Origin: Pipra filicauda | Lineage: Eukaryota > Chordata > Aves > Passeriformes > Pipridae | Length of the DNA: 64,000 nt | Reading direction: 5' to 3' | Assembly: GCF_003945595.2 (NCBI RefSeq) | Contig: NW_024104532.1 | Location: forward strand, 1,115,501 to 1,179,500 | Shown: in pieces, positions 49,317 to 60,188 of the stretch | Numbering within the stretch: position 1 is the stretch's first letter | Layout of the letters: each line of letters starts with the position of its first letter | The notes under the pieces: model-generated | Seen by the model: only the letters and a program-made list of their open reading frames with translations | Databases searched by the model: none | What the model was told of the DNA's origin: nothing | Position numbers and translations under genes: made by a program

Positions 49317-52300
49317 TGGATGAAGTTTAACACAATCCTTTGCTTACACAAAGTGCACAGAAACTCAGAAACACAGCACAGGAAAGACAGTCATCCTCAC
49401 CCAAACACCAGCTGACAAACCTCTTGCTCAGCACAAGTCAGGCTGTGATTCAGGCACATGCACCCTCTTGGCATGGCCTTGCCCAGGCAGCAGCACCCCT
49501 GGACTGGTGCTCACAGAACCCCCTGCCCTGCCCTGTTCCTCCCTGTGAGTAATGAAAACTCGGAGCCAGGGTGGGGAACTACAGGACTTTAATATAACAA
49601 CAGGTCAACTAACAGGCACTAGAAGCTTGTTGTGACAAGAAAAAGACCTGTCTGCATTAGGCTGCTAACAACTAGCTTTAACTTGCATTTTCCAGGGAAC
49701 ACCATTTCAGTCTGAGCCTCTTAGGAAGCTGACGACTTCAGCAAAAATCCCTTCAAACAGGAAAGCTTAAGCAAAAAGAATAGCGATGAAATCTTATTTC
49801 CTGGTCCAGAAATGCCAAGGATAGGACTGATTTCAGCAGGAACATCCACATACCTGAGGAGAGGCAGATGCTTCTGCAGTGGCCACTGGCAGGCTGCCAG
49901 GCAGCTCCCTCTCGAGGGGCACAGCCGTGCCAACAGGATGGGTTTTCTGTTCACCAGCAGGAGATAGATTTGGGGGTGGATTTTAAACATGCTGCACAGA
50001 GAGGAATTCCTGGAGGAATTAAAGCTTTTCCTTTTCTGGCCCTGGAGCTGCTGTTCAGGACTTCACCCAGTTTTCAGATAGAAGGTTGTTCTGCCTCGAG
50101 TGAGAGTTTAAAAGTGTCAGAAGAAAAAGAAGGTCCCTTCAGGCATGCCAGTTATTTTAAAGACAAGGTATGCTGGAGGAGTCAAGGTTGCATATGGAAG
50201 TCAGAGATGAGATTGGAAAAGCCCTTTCTTCCACTTAGATTCAAGACCATACTAAGGCACTTCAGTTATTGGTTGGGAAAAGGCTGCACAAATCAGAGGA
50301 GGTGTTGGTAATTCACTCACTGGAGCACAAGCTCTGCCAATGGCATCATTTGGATGTTTAAAGCCCTTGGCTCTAATTGTAGCATGGCCATGTTTGAATA
50401 AATAGTGCTAGGATTACAGTTATTGTGGAAAATGGGATGGATTATGTCCCAGTTTGCCTGAGAGAGGAAGCTAGTTCTGGCTCTGCTGGACAGGGGAGCT
50501 GGTAGAGCAAGCCTCTAACATCCTGACATCTCTCTGCAGTGATTTCCCTCAAGATGAGAGGGCTGATTAGGTGCAAAGGGAGAGGCTAAAGCAGACTGAA
50601 GCAACTCTTATGCACATGCTCTATTTAAAGCCAGCTTTACAGAGCCTAAACTGATGGACTTGCAGTAAGTTCTGCGGGGGAAGGGGGAGAGGGTTGGAAA
50701 GCCAAGGACATCTGTGTCCTCCACTGGAGGGAGCAAGTCTCCAGGGGACCAGGAATACTTCCCACTCATGCAAAAAAATACCAGGATGGGAGTCTGACTA
50801 CAGCAAGACTGTGCTACAAAGAGAATTCTCACACAACTTCTCTCTCGCCTTGTGGTATTCATCATCCGTGCATTCAGTGAACCCCAGGTACTTGGCTCAA
50901 TCCTGTAACAGGAAAAGCCACAGGCAGTGCTTGAAGACCTGGCCTTCCAGGAATTTATCTTTGTAGATAAGCCAGTTTTGAGCCTTTGGAAGAAACACTC
51001 TGACTGCTGCTAATTATTGATCTCTGAAGCCCAGGACAATCTGCTGCTGCATGGCAGATGTGAAGACAGTGTCAAAATGGGACAACAGGGTTAGAAGAAA
51101 AGCAAATATCATCATTGTGATGAGAATTGGTATTTTGCCTGGCTAGTCCATCTTCTTTCATGCACAGAAAGATAAATTGTATGGGATGGCTCCCAGAAAA
51201 GACAATTCCTTCCCTTCCTCATTAATACTGAGAGTCAAGAGTTGAACACAGCAGACAAACACATATAGAACCAATGCTGTGTTGGAACAACATCAAGCCT
51301 CAATCCATCTCTAGCTCTCATTTCCTTTCCCTTTCTGCCCAGATGGAGGATTCCCTGTGCTCTTGTGTTGGGGAGAAGTGAGGAGGCAGAATCAACCACA
51401 GTTCTGTCCCTGCGATAACAACTCTCAAGAAATGACAGAGCTGGAGGCCTCCATCATTCAGACTTGGCTCATTCCAAAGGAAGGAAAATAACTTCACAAT
51501 GGAGCAGCAGTAGGACAAACCAGCTATTTTTAGTATGGTTCTTAAGGAGAATTGAACACAAGTTTGAATTTAGCTCCTGTGTCCAAGAAACTTGTTACTT
51601 TCCCCAGAAGAAAGGCAGTCTGGGGAGATGAGTCCGAAATCATTGGTGCAGAAGATGCTCCATCCAACATTGCTTTGTTCTGCCTTTCTTTATCAAATGT
51701 TACTGTACTACTTCTGGTTTCTCCCTGGAGCACCTCCTGACATGGAAGCCTGACACTGAGTAACAAACACAGTTGTGCCTTGCACTGGGTAATGAGATGC
51801 CAGGCACAGGGAACACCTGACAGGCAATGTTCTCAAGGTCTCTGTTAATTACCAATGTTTACTTAGCAAATAGCTGTTAAAATGTCTCAGTGCACCAACT
51901 TTTCTGGAACCACATTTTATTTCCTAGATGTTCAGCTGGCACAAGACTGACAGATATATTCCTCTGATCATTTTTCCTCCAACTGGCAGAAGTTTGCAAA
52001 TGTCGATTTGACATTCCCTGCAGTAGATTCTGCAGCCATCAGGTCAGACACCTCTGAGATGCAAGCAGTTGCTCTCCAAAATGATAAAGGCAAGCAAGTA
52101 ACATGAATTCAATGTGGAACCAGCATTTTTCCACCCCCTGGCTAGACATGAAACCACTGTGAAGAGCAGCAGAGAGAGATGACGTCTGGTTGTACAGATA
52201 CTAATCCTGAGGCTCATCTGAGTGAGTTCACTTTGCTCTAGCCCAAGAATTTAGAAAGATCTGAGTTACCTCCAAGGCAGAATTAACATCTGACATATAG

Positions 52301-55300
52301 TTAGGTAGGACAAAAGACCTGAGCTTCTCCATTCAGGGCTCTGAAACTGCCTGTCTGTGCCAATACCTCGCACTCGTCTGTCAGAGCAGCCACTGGCTGG
52401 CACAGACCTGGAGGAGCTTCCTTGTAGGGGGAGATATTAATATTCAGCAAAGTGCCATTACTTCTGGCTTCTCACTGCAAAGTGGAACTCAGGCCAAACT
52501 TGCAAATTTTCAGTCTTTGGATAAAATTAGGCAGAGTAAACTATTTGAGGAAGATTGACTTTGAGATAAATGCATGAGGTGAGGGTCCAGGAAACCTTGT
52601 GCTTTAGAACAATTCCATATAAGCCATTTAGTATATCTGTTCTGGGATTAATAAAATTCTTGGGAGATTCTTCTCTTACTCTTAGTGAAATAATTAGCAC
52701 AAAGAAGCTTCAGATAGCCTGAATACTGAATACTTTCCTAGTTCTAGTCCAGTATCTGTCATATTAGGAGAAATGCACATTTTCAGCCCTTTTGCAGGGG
52801 TCAACACAGAACCCTTCCATTTGCATCGTATCTGAGCACTACATAATGCAGAAGTTGTTTATCTAAAAGTCTTAGACAAAATGTGAGAAAAGCAGAAATT
52901 GAGGAAGAGAAGAAATTGAAAAGAGCCCACATGGTATCATTAGAAGATACCTGTAGCAGTTCTCTTCTGCTGAATTCTTGCAGCTTGTATTGAGTTTTGA
53001 GACACCTATGAAGTGACAATCTGCTTCCCACCATGTCTTTCTACGGGCTTTTATACTATAGTCTCACTGAAACTTATAAAAGAAACCTATATTTACCTAG
53101 AACAATTATAAAAGGAATGATTCCTGATACCATGGAAGCTGACCTCGTCAGATCATATAATTTTCATTGTCAGCTACAACCTATCGAGCAGTGACTTTAA
53201 CTTCTATACACGGCTAAAAAGAAAAAGATGATCCCTCTTATAAAGGTAAACTTTGATTTCTAAAAGCTCATGCAGGTTGCTTTATTGTACAGGTCAATGC
53301 TTCCGTTTTCTGGATGAACATCAGTATCTCTGCACTGAACGAAGCTTTTGATCTCCTGTGCAGCTCTATGAAACCAAAGCACTTCATTATTCCCTCGGGA
53401 GGTTCCTAAACAAATGCAGCTGAAGATCATCACAATTCAGTACACTGTTGCATTTCAGTGCAAATGGCGTTTTAATGGCTGAACAGCTTAAAAGCAGTTG
53501 TAAGCAAATGCTCTCACAAGCATCAGTTTTGTAGGCTCTGTTCTGTGGAGTAACCCGTTAGTGAAAGCTGCAAACCTTTGTCAGCTGGTGAATGTGGTGC
53601 TGAGTAAATAATAGATGGAAGATCCCAGTTCTGAGAGTAGGAGTGAAGGGAGGAGGTTGAGAAGTTGTTGTCCTAGATGGCTGAGCTGTTTTTTTTCTGA
53701 GGACACCAGTGAAGAAATGTTGCAGTCTGAGGTGCAAATTGGCTCCCTTTAAACTGTCAAGAGAGATTCACACAGACTGTCTGGGAATACTGTCTAAGTC
53801 CCAGTCTGAGGGGATTATCTAGATTTTGGTAGGCAGAGAGTGACTGCCTTTACTGCAAAACCACTTTGATTTCATCTTTGGGCACGTCAGCCCAGTTCCC
53901 TCACGGACACAGTAATTTACCTGAGATGCAGCTCAGAGAATAAAGTTAATATTGACTTAGGCCTGTCATAGAATGATCATAGGTTTAATCATTTAAACTC
54001 CCTAATCACTGCCTTCAGATGATTTAAAAAAAGAAAAGAAAAATCATAGTCAAGAACGGTTTTGTTAATCTTACTTGACTGTTAGCTGGGTAAAAATATA
54101 GACGGGAATTTTAAAAATCAGTTTCTGTCCTCTGTAATTAATGCCTAGGGAACAGATCTTCAGCAAATATTCATAGCAATGAAACATTTATAGACGTGCT
54201 GCACAGTTTACCTACAGATTTTCTAGCTGTGTTTCAGAACTAGTATCCAGGTCTCATTAGGCTACTCTGAAAACTCATGACCTGCACATCCTTAGAAGTA
54301 TCATATAAAAAATTCTTTCAAATCATATAGCAGATGTGGTAGAAATGTATATTGTCTGGATTTCCAGTAATAAGTGAGATTTCATAATGAGGATCACAAT
54401 TTATAGCTGCAAAATTTCTGTTGACTTCAAAGAAAACAGAATTCAGATCTCTGAAGCATTAGTACAGCAAATGCAAAATTCCTGCAAACGAGCAGCTCTC
54501 TGGGCTAAAGACTTCTAAAGCTATCTGGTTTAGTGTTTGGTTCCAAAGAAAGCCACGGGTGCAAAATCCTCCTGACTTGTAAAAAACATTTAACTGAACC
54601 AATCTGTCATCTATGCATCCTGCTTTATCTAACCAGTCTCTCTATTAGCTCTCATCACCATGGTACCTGAACTACTGCTGCTGGAGGTGTTATTCCAATT
54701 ATTTTAGTGTAGCTGCTGACATGTAACCGTGAGCTTCTGTTAGGAAAATAATGCTCCAATTAGTTGCTCCTTCTTTGTCTAACAACGCAGAAAGTTACAC
54801 TGTGAAGGATTGTTTCCAGAGCTTGCTCCCTGTGGTTATTTCTCCTCCTTTCTCTTATTGTTGCCTCTGTGATGTTGGCACAGAAGTTTGGCAGTCCCCA
54901 GTCTGAATCACATCTCAGAGCTCAAGCTATTTATGATAGTCAATACTAATCAAATGCCTCCTATGTACAGTAACCACTGCTCAGCTGAATTTCTTGCTTC
55001 TCCTGTGCTGACCCGATCTATGCAGGAGCCAGAGAAAGCAATTTCTTATGCATCCTGACTTCTAATTGAAAACTCCTGAGAAGGAGAGCTGTAAATATAC
55101 AGCAAGTCTGAAGAAACTGCTGTTTTGTGATCACATACAAACTGCTTCTTTCCCAGTAGTTCTCAGGGATTGGGAATACATTTCATGACTGACAAAATAT
55201 TTCATCCAGACATAGCACAAGAAAGAATTATAAACAACTTCAGAGGCTGTTCCCAAGCTAAATCTTGGTGTATCTTCTAGCTTAAAAATCAGATATCTTG

Positions 55301-56508
55301 CCTAAGGTTGGGGTAATCAGCACTTCAGGCTTTTCACTGTGGACCCTCCTATCCCACCAGCAGATGCAGTTACTTGTCAAGCTTGAAAGCAGCAGCTGGA
55401 AAACACCTTGTTCCATTTCAGCTCTTGTTTTCCAGAAAATGAACCAACAAGGAGGTAACAGGACTGAGGAACAATGCCTCACCCAGCAGCAACCAGATAG
55501 ACTTTCTCCTTGACTCACATCCTTGTCTGACGGTGAACACACACTGCTGCCTCCCCCATGCTCAACCAGTGCTCCAAGTGAGGCATGGATCTGATCTGGG
55601 GAACATAATTTGAAGCATCTTAAAGTAACCTGACTATGAAGACAAGGTGTAAAAGTGCTAAAGGTCTGTGTCAAGCAATTACCACTAAGCAAACATAGGT
55701 TGGTTGGGTTTTTTTAAGAAAAGGTTTTTCCTTCTCTCCGCAGATTAAAATGCCTTTCCATGACAAACCAGCATTTTGTACATGCACGTGCACAAACACA
55801 AACACACATTGGTACTGGACCTCTAGGACTGAGATCCACCTGTGAGAAACCACTTGCAGAGTTTTCCAGTCAGACTCTCAGCAGAACAGCAAATAAAATC
55901 CATAAGATTCGTCCTGATCACTGTGAGTCGCCTGGACAGTATCAGGGAAGAGTATAATCATGATTCCTGCTGTAACAGAGCTCATTTAAAATCCATCCCT
56001 GACCATCCCACAAGCCAGGTTCCCAGTGCCCTCTTTGGGGCAGCACTTGTCAGTAGTCCCACATCATAAACCCTCATATAACATATAAGATGATAAAGAT
56101 GATATCAGGAAGAGTTAATTCTGCTAACAGCATGAGCTGCACTTGCATAGCCTCAGGCATTAACCATGGCCATGGGAATGCCTGCTCTGAGACCATCACT
56201 CATGAGGGGAGACAGCAAACACCACTGATGTTCCATGGCTGTTACTGTTACATCCCCCTTACTGCAGTTTCTCACTTAAACATGACTGTTTCTGCTGAGC
56301 AGTAAAGTACCTACAGCAGAACCAATTCTGTGTAATGTGCCATCTGAAAAAGAAACTGCTTTGAAGCTTTGTAGATCATCACAAGCAATAGAAAGGATTA
56401 GCTGATGGGTTTTGTGAATGAGATGGATTAGGAGATGTGCTGGATACAGCTTTACTGGCTTACAACAGGCTGGCACTTCAGAACCACGAGTTTTTGCTTT
56501 CTCTTTTT

Positions 56509-56529
56509 AAAAACAAACAAACAAACAAC
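56509..56529. repeat. (AAAC)n microsatellite
   Basis: Four to five AAAC units in a row. Simple sequence only. Confidence 0.9.
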
Positions 56530-57737
56530 AAACTCAAAACGTGTGAGGGCTAAATCCTGATTCTGTCACAGGCAGCAGCAGACATCCCTTCCCCTTAAGT
56601 CTCACCTGGTAAGGCAGAATCTGGACTGACCTGTGCAACACTGTGTTGATACTTGTTTTGCTGATAATAATATTATTAAAACCCAACCTGTGCTGAAGGA
56701 AACAGCAACCCCCTTTCTACAGCAAGATCCAGCCCAGAACCTCACAGCCTACAAAGCTCTCAAGATATTTTGAGGTTAACTAAGTCATCTTGACTCACTA
56801 ATAACAACCCACTCCAACGGCTCTCAGAAAAGTAGAAAGGGGAACAAACTGCTCAGGTTTTTATACCATGGACCCATGGAGGAATTTCCTTGGGATATTC
56901 TGCTGTCTCAAACCATCTTCCCGAGTGTAAGCACAGGTATTGGGTGTTGACTGCCTGAACTATGTTAATATTGACGAAAAGTCATTTATTCCTCAAACCT
57001 GACGAACAAATAGCATCCCTCACAGGACTGGGGGATTTTGCTGTCCAGAAAGTGAAGGTTTTACACATACATCAGCCAAGGTTTGCCTTGTTGAAGGAAA
57101 GTGCCCGTTCTATTAAAGAACTTGCTACCTGAACGACTTTTAACATACAAAGATCAAATATCTCTCATAGGCATGAAGCTTCTTCAATAAATAATGAGCA
57201 GGAAAAAATGACAAAAACTTCTAAAATGAATCTGTGAAACCAAAGCAAAGGATCAAGGGTTTTGTTGCTCAGAATCTTTTTCAACAGCTGCCTTTTTGGT
57301 TAAAAATAAGCGTGACTGACCTTGAAACCCTTCTTAAGAAAGTTTCTCCTTTGAGAAGTCACCTTCAAATTGGCAATCACAGGAGCTCCAATGTTCTGTA
57401 GTAACATCACCACCACCTCCACTCCCCCAACTGTAATTAAATTCCGATTAAAACTTTGAGCAGCTGAAAGGGAAATCATATATTTTCGTTATTTCTACAG
57501 TTCCTTTGGCAGCTCTGAACATGTGGGATGATTTAGTTTTTAAACTACTCAGATTTAACTTTTTCCCCAAATAGAGAAAAATATTAAACCAATGGCATTA
57601 CAGAGCTGCAAAGGTTTGTGTCATCACCACAGGTATGTGAACGTGAGTGGAACAAGAACCCAAGCCCCGAATTCTGCTTTATTTTATGCACTACGGAAAG
57701 CAGCTTTACTCTTTAAGAGTGTGTCACCACACCCCAC

Positions 57738-57778
57738 ACCTTTCTTTTCCTTTTTTTTTTTTTTTTTCTTTTTTTTTG
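57738..57778. repeat. T-rich tract
   Basis: A pyrimidine tract with runs of 17 and 9 T separated by single C residues. Read on the other strand it is A-rich, but I see no minus-strand element adjoining it. Confidence 0.9.
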
Positions 57779-58737
57779 TAGGAGATAAGGAACTTTCCTT
57801 TTGGGTAAGTTGTGGGTGTTTTTTATGACAACCTCTGTGTCTTGTACACTTGTACCATACTTAATGCAGATAAAAGTACAAATATTTTGCATAATTACAT
57901 GGATGTTAACATTCATAGTGCCTATGGCATCAGTTCTAATTTAGTAAAGTGAATCAGTTCCTGTTTCTAACAATTCATCACTGCTGTGCCAAACAGAAAA
58001 GCTGCATCATGCTTGGCTGTTACCACACTTGAACATTAACAATTCTAATTGCAAAACTCTTTTAAATGTTACCCTATGGAAAAAAATATTCCTCTTTTCA
58101 AAAATATAGAATTTCCTTCTCAAATCTCAGCTTTGACATAATACAGGCAGAAATTGCAATAACAGAAGCAAGTTATAGTCATGGGCGAAGGTGCAAAGCT
58201 TGCCCTGTTTTTCTCTCCACACCATTGCCCTGCCTCGTTGGTCTGTGTTACCTGGCTACAGGTGGTATGTGCTGTTAATTTGGGCCCCATTATCACCAGG
58301 ATGTGCTAACAGAGCAGAAAGTGGCTTACAAAGTTTTCACCTCAAATATTAATTGAGGCAGCAGAGCAAACTCCTAGAAAGTAGTGGGAAAATGCCTAGA
58401 AAGCAGTAGAGGAAATCCTTGAAAGTCTTAAAAAAATTCCTAGAAAGCACAGGGCAATTCCCCCAAAGCACCACCCAAACTTCTGGAGAGCAACTGATGA
58501 AGCCTTTCGACACAGCAGAAAATTCCTAGAAAACAATGGGGAAATTTTTAGTGGGTTTGCTGGGAATTCCTAGAAATCTAACGGTAAGTGCCTGGAAAGC
58601 ACCCTGCCAATTCTTAGAAAGTGATGGGAAAATTTCAAGAAAGTGTCAATAAAATTCCTAGAAAACCACAATTAATTTTAAATTAAATTAATTTGTTAGT
58701 TTAATTTTCTAAAAAACAACAAAGAAAAGCACCAATT

Positions 58738-59000
58738 GACAGGATGAGAGAAAATGGTGTAGGAAGATTTAGGTTAGATATTAAGAAAATTTTTTTTTCA
58801 AAGAAGGGGCTGTGAAACGTTTGAACAGACTATCCAGGGAAGTGGTGGAGTCACCATCCCTGGAAGTGTTCAGAAAATGTGTAGATGTGGCACTTGAGGA
58901 CATGATTTAATGGTGAACATGGTGATCATTATGGGTTGGTGGCCAGACTTGATGATCTTAAAGGTCTTTTCCAACCTTAAAGATTCTAAGATTCTGTGAA
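58738..59000 (+). mobile_element. CR1 LINE 3' fragment nested in minisatellite
   Basis: A 263-bp truncated CR1 3' end. Matching consensus blocks are GACAGGATGAGAGAAAATGG, TTTAGGTTAGATATTAAG, CAGGGAAGTGGTGGAGTCAC, CATCCCTGGAAGTGTTCAG and AAAGGTCTTTTCCAACCTTA, ending ATTCTAAGATTCTGTGAA. It differs from the copy at 35832-36512 in its 3' end, so it belongs to another CR1 subfamily. Minisatellite units flank it on both sides, so it inserted into an existing array. Confidence 0.95.
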
Positions 59001-59141
59001 CTGAACTCCTTGGAAGTAGTATGACAATTCCTAAAAAGGAATAAGAAAACTCCTAGAATTCATGGAGAGAATCCACAAAAAGCAACGGGAATTTTCCTAG
59101 AAAATGTTGAAAGGCTGTGAGAAAATTTTCTACAAAGTCAT

Positions 59142-59159
59142 AAAAAAAAAAAAAAAAAA
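59142..59159. repeat. A18 homopolymer within the minisatellite
   Basis: A pure A18 run occurs where the 22-bp spacing is locally lost. It probably expanded from the A-rich part of a repeat unit. Confidence 0.9.
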
Positions 59160-59225
59160 TCTGAAAAACAGCTGGCAAATTAACAAAAAGTAGCAGGAAG
59201 TTGACTAAAAAACAGTAGGAAATTT

Positions 59226-59518
59226 CCTAGACAGATTCTAGCCCAAGGAATTGCTGGAAAGTAATACATTAATTCCTAGGAAGACTCCAGATTGAGGAAT
59301 TCCTGAAAAATCAGAGGTATTGCCCTAAAACTCCTAATGCAAGGATAACTGGAAAGCCATGGGGATTTTTTAGAAAGGTTTTGGACGCAGGGATTCAAGT
59401 AAAGCTGTTGGAAATGCCTGGAAGAGATTTAGACTGAGGCACTACTAGAAATCCATGGGAGGATTCAGAGAGAGGGACTAGACTGGAACATTTCTCAGAA
59501 GCCATGGGAAATCCCTAC
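59226..59518. repeat. 49-bp higher-order repeat (27 + 22 bp) at distal end of array
   Basis: Successive unit starts at 59226, 59253, 59275, 59302, 59324, 59348, 59369, 59396, 59417, 59444, 59466 and 59494 give spacings 27, 22, 27, 22, 24, 21, 27, 21, 27, 22, 28. The long unit carries an extra segment resembling TTTAGACTGAGG that the short unit lacks. The short unit carries GGAAAGCCATGGGG-like sequence. Six pairs can be counted. Confidence 0.85.
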
Positions 59519-60144
59519 TCCACTTTTCTTGGAGATATTTGTCCTCAGGCACAGCACAACCTTGTTCTCACAATATGTTACTGCCACCCAACCACTCCAG
59601 GGTGAAGCAGCCACAGCAAAAGGACAATCATCCTGCAGGAGGGAACAACAGCTGCAGCAAGCTCTGGTGGGATCTGCTAAATATTTGCAAATTTTGTGCT
59701 GAAAAACACCGGGTAAGGCAGTGGAATCCTTCTAAACAGCCATTTGGGGAAGGAGAGCACAGAGCTGCCTGAGAGGCTTTTGCTGCTGCTTACATTAAAT
59801 TAATTCAAGAAGCCCTTTACAGTAGCTCAAGCAGAAGAGAAAAGACCCACTCATCAGAACTTATCCTTTGTGGAGAGTCCGTCTAATTCCTAATGAGGTT
59901 TCACTGTGTCGTGCAGCTAAACAAATTCCAAAAAAGCCTTGGCAGAGGGCAGGCTCCTTGTGAGCAGGAGCTCCAGCACCAGGGTGCCGATTAGCCACAC
60001 GACCTGATTATGCCAGTAATTAAAACGGCAGTGCTGGGCACAGCTGGACATCCCAGGAGTCAGACAGGTTACTGCTGTGGGTGCAGAAAATTTTAATCTC
60101 TTCCCTCTCTTATTCTGCTCTTCTGTATTTTTGTCTCTGTTCTT

Positions 60145-60188
60145 CCCTTTTTCTTTTTTTTTCTTTCTTTTTTTTTTTTTTTTTTTTT
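60145..60188. repeat. T-rich tract
   Basis: A pyrimidine-only tract with a final run of about 21 T, immediately followed by GG. Low-complexity sequence without an attached element that I can identify. Confidence 0.9.

Larger units (their letters stand above)
42361..58365. other. Intergenic, no gene recognised
   Basis: No reading frame with coding character, splice-joined exons or RNA gene was recognised in these 16 kb. In mammals the next gene beyond SGCD is TIMD4 on the opposite strand. I looked for immunoglobulin-type Cys-Cys and membrane-anchor patterns on the minus strand and found none. Contents are a CR1 scrap at 44914-44977, poly-A tracts at 45265-45298 and 49232-49314, a GT microsatellite at 45471-45495, an AAAC repeat at 56509-56529 and a T-rich tract at 57738-57778. 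Confidence 0.7.
58366..59520. repeat. Diverged 22-bp minisatellite array with CR1 insertion
   Basis: The unit core CCTAGAAA (variants CCTTGAAA, CCTGGAAA, CTTAGAAA) recurs at 58373, 58395, 58417, 58439, ~58461, ~58483, 58525, ~58547, 58569, 58591, 58613, ~58635 and 58657. The steps are 22 bp, although the bases between cores have diverged widely. The consensus unit is roughly CCTAGAAAGCAGTGGGAAAATT. After a CR1 insertion the period resumes (59008, 59030, 59052, ~59074, 59096), is disturbed near an A18 tract (59142-59159), and resumes again (59160, 59182, 59204, 59226). From 59226 the spacing alternates about 27 and 22 bp. There is no open frame through the array. I do not recognise it as a named avian satellite. 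Confidence 0.92.

Noticed and set aside
53965..53985. TCATAGAATGATCATAGG, resembling the reverse complement of a CR1 tail
   Set aside because: The octamer repeat is imperfect and no adjoining CR1 sequence is visible on either side.
58366..59520. CRISPR-like reading of the regularly spaced repeat
   Set aside because: Units are contiguous 22-bp tandem repeats with no unique spacers, the repeats are strongly diverged, and the genome is vertebrate.
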